64,000 nucleotides of DNA from Ciona intestinalis. Lineage: Eukaryota > Chordata > Ascidiacea > Phlebobranchia > Cionidae. Shown piece by piece: positions 1 to 11,773 of the stretch. Below the pieces are notes generated by a model that was given only the letters and a program-made list of their open reading frames with translations, ran no database searches and was not told the DNA's origin. How positions within the stretch are numbered: position 1 is the stretch's first letter; the number at the start of each line of letters is the position of its first letter. Location of the stretch: positions 4,816,726 through 4,880,725 of the forward strand of contig NC_020166.2 in NCBI RefSeq assembly GCF_000224145.3. Reading direction: 5' to 3'. The position numbers and the translations under genes are program-made.

Positions 1-1
1 C

Positions 2-3000
2 ATCGCCACATTAAACAGCACGACCCCACCTAACAATGTTGGACGTGAAGTAGTTTACTCACAGCAAGAATTGAATCGTGAATCACCGCAACTCTCCGTT
101 AGAATAAGAAGGTAAGTAGACGATAAGGTACAACCTATTTCAAAGTTTGTTTATTTATATTTAACTTAATGAATGATTGGAGCAACTCTGCGGAATGAAT
201 TAGTTAAGGAAAACACAATGAACGAAATAACAGTACACTACATGCATTAAACGCATGACTGATGAATTTGTGGTTGCATCACACCACGTGGCATTCACGG
301 GCGAACAATGCCGTGTGTGACGTAGCGCGTGTGTGACGTTTACACGTATAAAGACGATATTCGTCTAGAAAGTACATTTATTTATTATTTGACCTTATCA
401 ATTCTGTATGTAATCTTGTAATGACATGTGGATTATTTGCCTTCATTGCGACAATCCTTGAAAGCTGCCCTAACATAATTGCAGTTTTCAAAAAATGATG
501 AGAATTAATTAAGCCTTTTACTACAGCAGTTTACTAAAAAGAATCTTTTGGTACTTTGATACCTTGAATTTAGGAACTTCCAAATGTTCCAATCAACACT
601 TTTCAAAACCAATTGAAGCTAAATTATTGGATAGTTACAGAAGTCTAAAACTAACTTATTATTAAACACAACAAATCAATTTGTGTCTGTAATTTATATT
701 TCTGTTTAATGTTTAATGTTTAATGTTAAATGTTAAACATTGAAATTGACCGATTACTGAAAAGGTAATATCATAAAACTTATTGAATAGATCTAGATCG
801 GCATCAAGATCACGTAGTTTATCACCAACACCATATTCAAACAGTAGAAGAACAGTGATGAGGCCACGAAGAAGGTATGTATATGACAGTATTAAGTTGT
901 TTAACCACAGTCATGTTTTGGAGCCATTTACAGCTGATGTTGCATTGATGTTAAATTTGTTTTAGAATTGAAAATTTTTGTTGTCTTGACATTTTTAAAG
1001 CTTGTGAAGTTCCGATGTATCTTGGTTATGTTTGAAAACTTGGCCATGTATGGCTAACTAATTTTTTCTCAAGAGTTTTTTTTTCTAAGTTGCTCTACAA
1101 TTAAGCAGAGTCAACAGATTTCAGCTGGTTGGCAATTTTAAGTTATAATTAATGTTCTGGTTCATATATTTAAAAAAATTATTCAAATTCTTTTCCCACC
1201 AATCCATAAAAGTTTTAAGCCTAAATATTCAAAATAAATGGTTATTAAGATTTCCCTGACTGCTTCTTGATGCTTATTAATTATTATTAGTCACCAAACT
1301 CACTTTTAATATCAGTACATGGTAACAATAGTTCTGTACTGTTTTTTACCGCAAACTAAATTTTCTGGGTTTTGTATCGAGATTTAAAAGGGTATTTTTT
1401 ATGCAAAGGTTTATGACGCAACCTAGGGTAATTTCTTTTTCTTCTATTATATATAGAAACACTCAAACACAGGTCTAATATCTTTTTAGGCTGTGATCAA
1501 ACACTTTGTAAACACTGGTCTAATATTTACAGACGAAGAAAACGTTCGCCGACCCGTAAACGATCACGAAGGAAATCACGATCATATTCACGATCACGCT
1601 CACGGTCATATTCACCTTCCAGCCGAGGTCGTTCTCCAAAGAGAGAATCTTCTCACTCAAAGCCAGGTGACTTGTGACTTTTGTGTTGCTTAATGTTTAT
1701 TCCAAAGTTTGGTAAATTTTCTGTTTTATAGGCTTTTTATTAATGTATGCATAGATGGAATAAAGTCTGTTTCATCTGCATAATGATTCGTTTAATATAT
1801 GTTTATGGTAATTGGTATTAATTGATAAATTGTCAGTGGTGCAGTTGTGAGTATATATCATCAAAACACACTGTACTGTAACACAAACAGTACACGTATC
1901 TTGTTACAAGATATGCTTGATAAGGTAAAAATATCATTTTACCGCATACCATATATATAATGTTGAACCTACAAACAGATGCAAATGTTAAGCAGAAGAT
2001 TCATATCAACCCTCACTTCAAAGGACCACGAGCAATATACACAGCATCGCATAAAACATTAAGCGTATCTCAAACCACAGTTCCAAGCAAAACTGCCACA
2101 GTTCCACCCCTGTTCAGCATGCCACCCCCAAACCTACTTTCACGAATTCCTCCCCCACCTTTACCCAACATTCTCATCCCACCCCCTAAACCCACCACAG
2201 AGTCTGTACCCACTTCACTGTCAGCCCCACTTGCCTTTAACCCAAAAATCCCACCCCCACCCATTATCGCACCCCCTAACCCACAGGCACAGCCCCCAAT
2301 GGCCCCACCCCCTGTAAATATACAACCCCCTAACCCAAGAGTACCACCCCCTTCATTGCCAAGAGTGCCCCAACCTTTTCCTACTAGACCCCCTAATTTT
2401 ACCCCTAACCAAGGTCCCCCACCTACAAAACCACTGGTCCATATACAACATCCCATTACACAAGGAATACCCCCAAGTTCGAATGGACAAGGAATTTTAC
2501 CCCTCCCACCAAATGCCAGGTTAATTAACCCAACATTGGGGTAAGTCTGTGTCATGACTACATGTATTCAAGTTGCAATAATGAGAATCTACAACACAAG
2601 AATAAACAATAATACATCATAACCAGATGAGACTGCTATAAATAACCCTAAATAACTGTTGCTTTGCCAAATAAGCAAAATTGTTGGTGCATAATGCAAC
2701 ATATCAAACCATGTTAATTACTTAGGAATGATTGTAAGACAAAAAGCACCAAGTTGGTTTCGCCAAAATAGGTGATTCGAAGTAGCGAGTAAGATACTGC
2801 TACTGTGTGTTAATATATGAAAAAAGAGTAAAAAAAGTCCAAGTACAATTTAGTGTGAAGTTTTAAGCCTATCAATAAAATCAGTAGAGCTATCGCACGT
2901 ACAAACACATGTTAGAAGTGTTAAATAAAATTTTGAGAAATCTGATATTTTAGTTATACTTTTAGTTTAGTTATATTTAATTGGGGTTTATAATAAAAAA

Positions 3001-6000
3001 GTTCAAAATGCCCAACACTTGCATTAAAGGCCTATTAAATTATTCTATCTTTGGCGTTTTTGATTAATTTAAATTTGTTGAAAAAAAAAACAAATTTAAA
3101 AACTGTGTATAAACTAAAATATTCTAAAGTTCGTCAAAAAAAATAAATAATTAATCGTTAAATTATTTGATGATTCTCATGTGCTCAACCAGAAAGCCAC
3201 ATCCTTTAATTTATAAGAGTAAATACCTTCTAATCGATGTCTGTTTATTTACTTTAAGTTATTTGCTCGTTTTCTTTTTGGTATCGTTACTTTGTTGACG
3301 CTCCACGTTCCATATTAGCACCTTGTCAGCCATCTTGGCTTCAAAAACATATTTCAATTTGTTAAAATCCCATTTTACCTAGTCTGATGAAGTTAAATGA
3401 CGTTTTGGGAAGCTGTATTTTCTATTCATTTGTTCTTTTTCCAAACGACTAATTTAGCTTCACTGCATTTCCCAACATTGCAATATTTACCATAACAATA
3501 AATCTTATTGTATTCCATATATTATCCACCATCCACAGGCAACCACAAGTTCCGCAACCTCATGATTCAACATCTGGTCGATTGAAACCACCACCTTTAT
3601 CCACAAGACCAACCATTAACTCCATGCAACCACAAGTAAGCCACACGTTTTATCGTCTGTATTTATTTATGGACATCAGGTTTCCTTAACCTATACTAGT
3701 TTAAAAATCCGAGTGGACATTGTTAAAAGGCAGTTACACTCGTAGTTAGCAAGCGTTGTTTATGTTGTGATGCCATTTCAAGACACACCGGGAGTACCTT
3801 GGATTTAGGCTACAGGTGGCAGGCAAAAAAATATACATTTTACAAAGAGTTCGACATTGTAAGAATATACATTGCATTGTAAGAATATATTTCAAAAGTG
3901 GACCAAATAAATGAATAGTTTGTTGCGCCCCCCAAAACAACACAAACATGTGTTTAAAAAATTAAAATCAATGTGTTGATTGTGTTCCTAAGTTAACTAA
4001 CTTTAATCCGTTGCCGTGGCACAGTGGTATGGCATCTACCTCTAATCCACAGATCATGAGTATAAGGCATATCGGTGCCACCATTGTGAAAATGTGTGTC
4101 CTTGGGCAAGACACCTAACGGCAATTGCTCCAACCTAGTGTTTACTGATCCCCCGTTTAAATTGTCAGCTGTACTAAAAAAGCAATCCTCCACAAACTTA
4201 CATTCGTATGCTAGCACTTGGTGTATTTTTTAAAACACCCGTGTTATTACAACTGTCGGTTTCCAGCCAAGCGATGATTGGGCCAATTACATTTATTCAC
4301 ATTCAAAATAACATAAACATTGCCCAGGTACCTTCATTAGAGGAACAGCAATCATACGCATCATTAGTGGAGAAGCAAGCCATGGAGAGAAAGAAATTTC
4401 TTGCAATGAAAGAAGCAAGAAGAAGGGGAATAAGTAAGAATCAAATAATAACATATTTATACCTCAACACTAATTGTTCCAACTCTGGAACAAAATATTA
4501 ATGAAATCTTTCCAAACGGCCCCGCAAGTGTCCCGTAGACATAACCAACTTTAGAGGTGGCCAAGAGTATACCGGTTTTACCCTAAGTACTACATACATT
4601 ATACCATTAGTCATGAAAGAAGAATAAAAGTGTTATATATAGAAACACTCAAAAACGTTTGGGAAGCCCTGGTCTAAATTGTCAGTCATACTCAAACATA
4701 TTAAAATTGGGCACCAAGTTGGTGAAACAGAACACCCATGTAATGACCACTGTCAGTGGCACACACGGCTAAATATAAACACCATTTAATCGTTTAATAT
4801 GAACTTTTTTGTTTTAGCTGCACCAAATGATGTTACACGTAGCTTGAACGAGGTGAGTGTAGTATAATATATATATCTTATGTGTGTAGTATATATATAT
4901 CTTATAAGTGTAGTGTACATGGCATTCATTAGATCCCATGAAGTTCAAACATTCCTTTAAAGCGACCCCTAAAAATACTAATTAGCAGTTATTATTATTT
5001 TTTATTAATATTACCACTGTAATTAAAATGTCTTATAAGTGATTTAGGAACATATTGTTTCACAAGGATCATAACTTTAAGTGCATTAATTTTTTTTAAG
5101 GAAAAAACAATTTTTTTTATAATTTTTTCCCCTCAAAGTTAGTGTAAAAATAACAGGAATGTCATTCAAGTTTGTGTCAAAAATTTTGTTAGTTTATTTT
5201 TTTCTTTACAATAATTGTCCCAGGGAGACCAGTTGAGTGGTAAAATTCGAATCATTAACTTGTCGAGTACCACAAGACCCGACACTATTATGCAGATGAT
5301 GAACAACATGGGAGCTTTCAAGGTAGGACCACTTGCTGTTTGTAGCTATTACTACAGGTGGCTGTGTAGCCGTAGGCGCTAAACCGGGGGGGTAGTGCCG
5401 GTAGTGGGATATACAGGCATTCCCTTGAATTTTCTGCAATGCATTAATTAGGAGACCATACAATATACAACTAATTAGTTAGATTTGTTTCGTATGTATA
5501 CGTAATAACTATCCCTGTCTTTCCCTAATAAGTTTGATGCCTAGAGTTTGTAACCACACACATGACATTGAATTCCGCATGACCTGTAATAGTCAGTCTG
5601 TCACGGAACACGTAACTGTGCCCATATAATCTGTGTAATGTAACTAAATAAGTAATAAGCAAAATATAAATAAAAGAGCTGTTGTAATATTATAAATTTG
5701 ATATTTCACAAAAGAACGCTGTTTCACAATCCTTACAATAGTGAGTTTAAGCAAATACGAAAATAATTTGACCCGGGATTTTCCCTTCCAGCAAACGTTG
5801 TTCTCGGCGGCTGTTGTAACTGTTAAGTAACCATGTGTGGGCGTGAGTGTAGTTTATTCGCAATAATATATGTGCGCAATATATAGATACAGCAATTTAA
5901 TATGAATAAACCTTGGTTGGAAATAGAACTTTTATTAAATGCCAGGTAAAACGTATCAAAAATAGCCAATATAGGTAATGTGCAAACTCTTGACTAAATC

Positions 6001-9000
6001 CAGCTCCCTTAACGTGTGTTGTCATAGGACCGCTCACAAATTGAATAGAATGTAAAATGTTGTAATTTAATAAATATATAAGCAAAATAGTAACGTAAGA
6101 AAGCATAAAATGTTTTCCTTACGCGTCATGGGTATGGATAGAATAAACACAGTATCGTGTGAATATGTTTATCATTTGTCATGATTTATTATTATTAAGA
6201 TTGTTTTTTTTAAAACATGAAAACCATTGTTTACTTTGAATAAAAAAATAATAATAAAAGCACAATGGTAAATGTACATATTCCTTCTTCGAAAAATATA
6301 TTGTCACTTTTTGCTTCTTCTTTTTTAATTTTTTTTTTCTGTAAGAAAACGTACTAACATAAAAATCGTATAATTTTTACTGTACTTTTGTTTGTAGTAT
6401 GTTTTAAAATCATTAACTGCAGCAGTAGAATTATCAAATAGATGGTTTTATAAGCCAAGACTTGAAAAATGGATCTCATAATTTCATACTACTACGCGAT
6501 AAGGGTAAATGTTATAATTATCTTTTTTATTTCATGATTTTGGGTTTCGGAGTCGCTTAAACAATAACGTGTCGCGAAAATCAAGTAACTGCAAGGTCTA
6601 CCCTCTAGTCTACAAGCTAGAGCCAAAGTAAACGTTCCCTGTGTTTTGTATCTGTTCTAGACGCTGTAATTATCCGCGGTTTGTCCTGTTTGGTATAATT
6701 GAAACGTATGTTCATGGATCGCAATTAAGCATGATTATGAAGTTATAACAGGATGGGGAAAACGGGACATGTCTTTTTGTCCCATTTGGTTGTAAGGAAT
6801 ATTTACAGAAACAAAATTATAAAACCGTAGCCCCGCGACTCCAAAAAAGCGTTGTTGATTGTACAAAACATCATCAGCAAATATGAGATTTAGGTTTTAT
6901 CGGCATTCCATTTTACCTCACAATAGTATAAGTACAATAGTAAAGGGAAGTGACTATGTTGAGCGCTGTGTAAGTCACTTGTCGTGTTTGAATAGGAGAA
7001 ATAGTCGCAACGTTTAGCTACTGCGATTTACCGGACCTGCTCCGACACACATTTTCGATAGTTATTTAATATAATTTCAACTAAGTTACTTAACCCATTT
7101 ATCACTCTTAAAACGTAATGATATTTATTATTTATGCACTTACTTGTATAAACTGTATCCAAATATCATGCCCACCATCTTAGTGAAAACATCGAAGGTT
7201 TATCTAGATTTCCTCTTTTCCACAACGACAACAACCTTAATCGTGTAAAATATTAGATATCTGCCAAAGAATAATTAACCGTTCCTTAAAATTTGTCTTC
7301 TCGCACATTCTATTCTATCTCTCTGTAATGGGCGAGGTCTGTAAGGATCTAGGATTTAGGCCAGATTTGGCCCATTACCTAAACACCCTTGCACGCCCGG
7401 AAGTGACGTGCTTGGTTCCGACTCTAGTGTTCAGACCAAGTCCCGTTTTCTGTCCCGATTCTCGCCCCGCGGGACTCCATCTGCGAACTATATCTGAGAA
7501 CTATTTCTCACGCGATTCGCGAACATAATTCGAGGACTACACTCGTACTCGCAATGTCACAACCAGATGCACTTCCGCACAATGTTTATCTTCGTTTGGG
7601 CAGTCAACACATATGCAACTTTGTGGGTAATTGTTTTCCTGTATATAACTGTAATTTGGACAACCCATAAGTGACCGCTGGGTTAGAGCAATGTCCGTTA
7701 AGTGTCTTGCTCAAGACACATACGCCGATCAGTGTTAGTACCGCCGTCGAGCATTAAACCGTACATGGGTTTTTAAATAATTTTTTCTAAGAGTATTTTT
7801 TTTCTAAGAGTATTATTTCTGACACACACTTACTGTGTAATGATAAACATGACACTACTTGGTTCGTCGTCCTTTGGCGCGAATTCCAAATCCCTGTATC
7901 TTCCCCGATTTTTCGCTATATTAGATTCCGCAGGTATTTCGTCCATTTCGAGTCTCTCCTCTTCATTTCTAATAAAAGTTTTGTAAGCAAAATTTTGATT
8001 AGACCTTTAATTTATATTTTCCATAAATTTTTTTTAACACATCTAGGTAGAAAAGTATGGTGGGGGGAGGTGGGACACCTTTAACACAAAATATTCAAAT
8101 GTTCTGATCGTGTTTTAAACAAAATAAAAATAACGCCTTGTTTTCTCCTAAATGAAAGTGCAAATACAATGAAAAGGTGTCTTATCTTTCCCCACCCTTC
8201 CAAATTTACAAAGCGGGAATATATATAACGAGCAATTTATGTATAGTTATATACTAACTACAATCTTACCTGATCTGCTTGTCTGTATAAACTTCTTTTC
8301 CTACTGGTTTCGCTATACTTAATATCGGTAACAAAGCAAGGATCAGAAAAGTTGTTTTCATATTGAACTGTGTGTCCTAACTTGCCGGTAACTTCGTACA
8401 TTTGTCAGTTTTGATTTCCTTCCGTTCAATATATAGTCCAATCTAATTGCACAGTGTGCCAAATTTAATGACAGAGCTGTTAAAATCTGTTATGTTGAAA
8501 TTTTTTTCTCACAAAAGAACGCTTATTTACATACCACAACAACAATAGTAAGTTGGTGAAAATTTACCCCGGGATTCCCCTAAAAGCGAACTACGTTCTG
8601 GGTCGCTGTTGCAACAATTTGTCGAAATTTCGGGTATCCAATTATAGCTACGTATTCACATGACGTCATTTAACTGTCACGTTTTTATTCCGTCATAATT
8701 CATAAATTGCTATTATACGTAATATGAAATTTAAACTACGACTAAGGTCTCATATACTTTTAATATTTTTACACATAGTTTAACTCCATTATCCAAATTT
8801 ATTTTTTGTTTTTATGTGGACAATTAAAGACTATTTTTACCTCTTGTTCTGGGTATTTAAATACGAATTACTCACATTTGTAAACTATTTTCCATGTGTA
8901 ATGTATGCGAACAGGACAATAAAATTATAACCGTATATTCCACGGGTGACCTGACCATTTAAAATTTGAATGTGTATTTAATTTTTCCACGATCTTCTAT

Positions 9001-11037
9001 TCTTAACTACGTCTACGTTTGTTCGAATTTCAAGGTCATGTAGGTTCATATTACATGTTTTGTTGCGACACACGCTAGCTAGTAGTCAGTCAAAATATAT
9101 TTAAAAAATATCCCAAAAATAGATACAATTTATGTCAATAATGTACGACTTGAGAAATCGTGCTCCCACTGTATGATAATGTGCATTTCCCACATTTAAG
9201 TTAGTATGTATATATTTTCAATTTTCAACGAGCATATTTTTAACACATTGTTTCGAACAAGTCTCGCAACTCCGTCAGCTTTGCTCAATGTTTTATATTT
9301 AATATAAACGTCAAAGAACGTATTGATTACAGCATGTGTTGCACAACTATTGCAATAGTAGCAGTACAATACGATTGCTCAATCTATTTGTTGTGAAACT
9401 ATATAGCTTCATTATTTCTTTACAATTAACATTCATTCAAGCCCTGTCTCCAATTCCAAATCACGATTAGGCGTGACGTCACTTGCCTAGTGACGTCACC
9501 CTCAGTAATAATCCCCGAACTTACACGTGTTGTCCACTGCAGGATTTCACATACGATGTCACACACAAGTTGGTTACAGCGAAGTTCATTAACCCCCAAC
9601 ATGCACAAGACTTCCTTGCAAGATATAATCGGTAAGTGTTTTATATAGAGTAGGAAGGGGGAAGATAGGACACTTTTACATTCTTTTTCTCGTCCTATGT
9701 GTTATTAAACAAAGAACATTCAAAGAAATATAAAACTGTATCTTCACGACTTTCACAGACCGTTGTTAATTGTTTAAAACACGATCAGGCTATTTGGATG
9801 TTATGTGGTAAAGGTGTCCCATCCTCCCCCACTCTACTATATTTTAGAAAATGCCGCTTGATTAGTGATGCGTTTAGAGTAAGGCAACACGCGTAATAAA
9901 AAAATACGGAAGGACGGGCTTTTGTTTTATTTCCACGTTTTTTTGTTCACCAGGCAACCCGTGGACTCTTCTCCTATTGTGGTAACACTGGATAAATAAG
10001 AAGCGGTTAAGTATATGGCAACACTGCGACTGTAACTTGTAACGTCACTAGACTTGCTATCGTGTAAAGATGTACTTGCTTGATTTAAGTAAATAAGTGA
10101 CTTTGATTGTAAACAAAAAACACCACTTTTGTTGTTCTACTATGAATATGTATTATTATGTTAATTAATTCACGCAGTCTTACATGTTAAGCCACGATTT
10201 ACCTTCATTTGTCGCTAATTTCTTGTAAACAGGATTTGCTGTCCAGCGGAGACATTAATTTTATTCGGACATTTTGTAGACGCTGTTTTTTTTCACATTC
10301 GCTAGTGTAATGAACATTGATTCCTAACCCCTATATATGGTGGATATATCTAATAATACGCTGCAGTGTATATACGAGTACATGTGTTGTAATTCATCAT
10401 TAAACCTTATTTTTTACACTCGAATAAGTAATAGTAAAACAAATTTCTGTTTATGTTACACTGTCTTAAATATTTAACTATTCTGTCTTAATTTAGAGTA
10501 ATCTCCCCTTGTTATAATTAGGTTTAAATTAGAAACACCGTAAAACGTTTTACATTTGTTTAAATGTTGTCAAAATATTTCGTTACTTGCTGTTTGTATT
10601 CGCCTGCATATATTACCGTATGAAAACAAAACAAAAAGTATTTGCTTTCTTTACCCACTGTGTCATTTCTGCCTCACGGATACAAAATTCACTTTATTTA
10701 TTGTTATCACTGTGATAGATTTGTTTATTTTACTGAAAATCATCCGGTCTGGTTTACTATGCAACAGGTACGTTAAAACGATTTCTACTTTTCGCTGCCC
10801 AATTTTAACACTGCCTTTACCGTTCTTATTGAATTTATGCAAATTCATTGTTTATTTTTTAATACCTTTCCTAAAATTTACAAATTTTCATTTTTTTGCC
10901 CCAACGGCCAGGTTAACATATTTTCAGCTCAACATTTGGTGAGTTTCGACATCGAATGTGACGTCACTGGAAGAGATCTCCTGTCGCCCAATCACATGCA
11001 AGGATATGAAGACGATCTCGTGACAAATAAGTCGTGA
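2..11037 (+). CDS. RS-domain, proline-rich, C-terminal RRM protein (5' partial)
   Basis: Eleven exons join in phase: 2-111, 791-874, 1533-1666, 1979-2540, 3539-3635, 4328-4433, 4818-4852, 5224-5322, 9543-9631, 10719-10767 and 10912-11037 (stop TGA). They give 496 residues plus a missing N-terminus. In order: a short leader, an Arg-Ser repeat domain (about residues 37-95, many SRSRS units), a long Pro-rich region (about 100-320, PPPLP/PPPP runs), a charged helix (SLEEQQSYASLVEK, MERKKFLAMKEARRR) and an RRM-like domain. The RRM shows beta1 IRIINLSS and beta3 KLVTAKF, the latter a degenerate RNP1. RS plus RRM suggests a nuclear pre-mRNA or mRNP factor. Architecture recalls RBM33 or PGC-1-type proteins, but I do not recognise the ortholog. 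Exons 1-8 are close together; exon 9 follows a 4.2-kb intron that holds SINE and MITE copies and an antisense gene. All exon phases match, which supports the model strongly. Confidence 0.82.
4009..4265 (+). mobile_element. tRNA-derived composite SINE
   Basis: The tRNA-like head (gtggcacagtggtatggcat) is degenerate. The body then carries the family words cttgggcaagacacctaacggcaattgctccaac (split here from 4092 to about 4135) and the 3' part with aaaacacccgtgttat. It lies in intron 5 of the RS/RRM gene. The match to the more intact copy at 39,712 defines the ends. Confidence 0.7.
5706..5830. repeat. Unnamed dispersed repeat, copy 1
   Basis: Shares the blocks cacaaaagaacgct, caatagt-agtt, cccgggatt and gctgttg-aac, in the same order and spacing, with 8506-8620. 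The second copy lies just upstream of the nested peptide gene. Confidence 0.5.
6750..6930 (+). mobile_element. MITE, subfamily B (degraded)
   Basis: Begins aggatggggaaaacgggacatg and ends near cattttacctcacaatagtata. The interior has cccatttggttgtaagg, attataaaaccgtagccccgcgactc and acaaaacatcatcag, the same order of blocks as the other subfamily B copies in the window. Confidence 0.7.
7328..7770 (-). mobile_element. SINE with alternative long 3' tail
   Basis: In reverse it reads the SINE body (ttgagcaagacacttaacgg-like, gggttagagcaatg, acaacccataagtgacc) and then a tail shared with 27,060-27,360, ending in ctagatccttacagacctcgcccat. Compared with that copy it has about 130 extra bases (7,365-7,500) containing the GC-rich stretch cgccccgcgggactcc. 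A small ORF in it is not a gene. Confidence 0.65.
7830..8361 (-). CDS. Small secreted peptide precursor, two exons, nested in an intron
   Basis: Exon 1 is 8270-8361 (ATG at 8361) and exon 2 is 7830-7968 (stop TAA). They join in phase 2 with donor AG|GTAAGA and acceptor ttattag, giving 76 residues. Residues 1-17 form a clear signal peptide (MKTTFLILALLPILSIA). The mature part is short and charged: acidic EEERLEMDEIP, then basic KNRGRYRDLEF, then acidic PKDDEPSS, with no cysteines. A TATA-like box (8427-8436, minus strand) sits about 70 bases upstream. The gene lies inside the large intron of the RS/RRM gene on the opposite strand, and its own intron carries a MITE. I do not recognise the family; a secreted or hormone-like peptide is possible but unproven. 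Intact splicing and a textbook signal peptide make chance unlikely. Confidence 0.6.
8056..8206 (+). mobile_element. MITE, subfamily A, in the peptide-gene intron
   Basis: Ends are tatggtggggggaggtgggacacctt and aaaaggtgtcttatctttccccaccc, an inverted repeat of the family type. The interior is shortened (gttctgatcgtgttttaaac, then tcctaaatgaaagtg). Confidence 0.7.
8427..8436 (-). promoter_or_regulatory. Candidate TATA box of the nested peptide gene
   Basis: The minus strand reads ctatatattg, 66-75 bases before the ATG at 8361. The position suits a TATA promoter with a 5' UTR of about 40 bases. Confidence 0.4.
8506..8620. repeat. Unnamed dispersed repeat, copy 2
   Basis: Partner of 5706-5830 (cacaaaagaacgct, ccccgggattccc, gtcgctgttgcaac). 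It lies about 145-260 bases upstream of the start codon of the minus-strand peptide gene, so it could be part of that gene's promoter region or simply an old transposon. Confidence 0.5.
9474..9498. promoter_or_regulatory. Two perfect CRE palindromes
   Basis: TGACGTCA occurs at 9474-9481 and again at 9491-9498, 17 bases apart centre to start. They lie just before the acceptor of exon 9 of the RS/RRM gene. Such sites bind CREB/ATF factors. Function here is inference. Confidence 0.4.
9645..9842 (+). mobile_element. MITE, subfamily A
   Basis: Near full-length: starts agagtaggaagggggaagat and ends ggtgtcccatcctcccccac. It has the family interior cttcacgactttcacagaccgttgttaattg. It lies 14 bases after exon 9 of the RS/RRM gene and is removed with the intron. 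Confidence 0.8.
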
Positions 11038-11043
11038 AATAAA
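11038..11043 (+). terminator. Poly(A) signal AATAAA directly after the stop codon
   Basis: AATAAA begins on the base after the TGA of the RS/RRM gene. A GT-rich stretch (tgtggtgttg) follows at about 11063-11073. This predicts a 3' UTR of only about 20 bases. Confidence 0.6.
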
Positions 11044-11274
11044 AGTCTGTCTCGAAATTTATTGTGGTGTTGTAATTGCCTTATCAGGTGGATGATACAT
11101 GTAGGTATAACTACTGTATCGAGTCGTTAGCTTGTTGCGACAACACGTCTTGCCTCACGCGGTTTCAAAACCGAAATTACTTAAATTTTACTCTGATATA
11201 GTATTGTTCCTTATTGTAGATGTGATAGGTCTTGTGTAGAGGTTTATATTTTAATATGAACAAATGTCACTTAT

Positions 11275-11400
11275 TTATTCTCGCGTACCGGGGTAACCTG
11301 CGTCGTTATTTCACATGTAGGTGTTCTGTTTTATACACTTTCTGGTGCCCGCTTAGAAGTTACTACCTATATAACTGTGCGCGTTTTAGGTCATTTTGCT
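11275..11400 (-). mobile_element. SINE fragment (3' part)
   Basis: Reads tcgcgtaccggggtaac, ggtgttctgttttatacac and ggtgcccgcttagaagttac, the reverse of the SINE 3' region seen in full elsewhere. Confidence 0.55.
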
Positions 11401-11430
11401 CATTTCTACTGGCTTTAAGAAAAAATAATA

Positions 11431-11498
11431 ATTTTAACGTGTAAACGTAGTGCCCGAACCATTTTTAACTTTGGGTTGCATTAAATTTGGTCTGGGTG
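11431..11498. repeat. Short dispersed repeat shared with 28.1 kb
   Basis: Blocks ttttaacgtg-aaacgt and gcattaaatttg recur at 28,121-28,190 in the same order. Origin unknown. Confidence 0.4.
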
Positions 11499-11561
11499 TT
11501 TTGGCTTTGCCTTCTGCGCAACCGCGATAATGCCCGGCCAAAATACATCATGACACGTGTG

Positions 11562-11763
11562 TATAGTAGGGTGGGGGAAGATGGGACACCTTTTCATTCT
11601 ATTTTTTTTATCGTATTTGTTAGTAAACAAAAAACATTTAAAGATTTATGAAACCGTATCCTTACGACTTTCATAGACCGTTGTTAATTGTTTAAAACAT
11701 GATCAGGATGCTGTTTGGATATTATGTGTTAAAGATGTCCCATCTTTCACCACCATACTGTAT
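11562..11763 (+). mobile_element. MITE, subfamily A
   Basis: Complete: starts tatagtagggtgggggaaga and ends ccatctttcaccaccatactgtata, so TA repeats flank it. First of three neighbouring copies. Confidence 0.85.
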
Positions 11764-11773
11764 AACCAGACTT

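Larger units (their letters stand above)
5323..9542 (+). other. 4.2-kb intron of the RS/RRM gene
   Basis: This intron separates the two halves of the RRM. It contains a candidate alternative last exon (6398-6481), a MITE (about 6750-6930), a minus-strand SINE (7328-7770), the nested minus-strand peptide gene (7830-8361) and two copies of an unnamed repeat (5706-5830 and 8506-8620). The rest is AT-rich and shows nothing I can name. Confidence 0.6.

Noticed and set aside
2070-2555. 161-residue Gly-rich open frame on the minus strand
   Set aside because: It is the antisense of the proline-rich exon of the RS/RRM gene; CCC-rich codons read backwards give GGG. No ATG-led gene structure.
10556-10942. 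128-residue hydrophobic ORF on the plus strand
   Set aside because: It is AT-rich intron sequence overlapping exon 10 and 11 of the RS/RRM gene in a different frame; poly-Phe/Leu/Ile content is what T-rich DNA gives.
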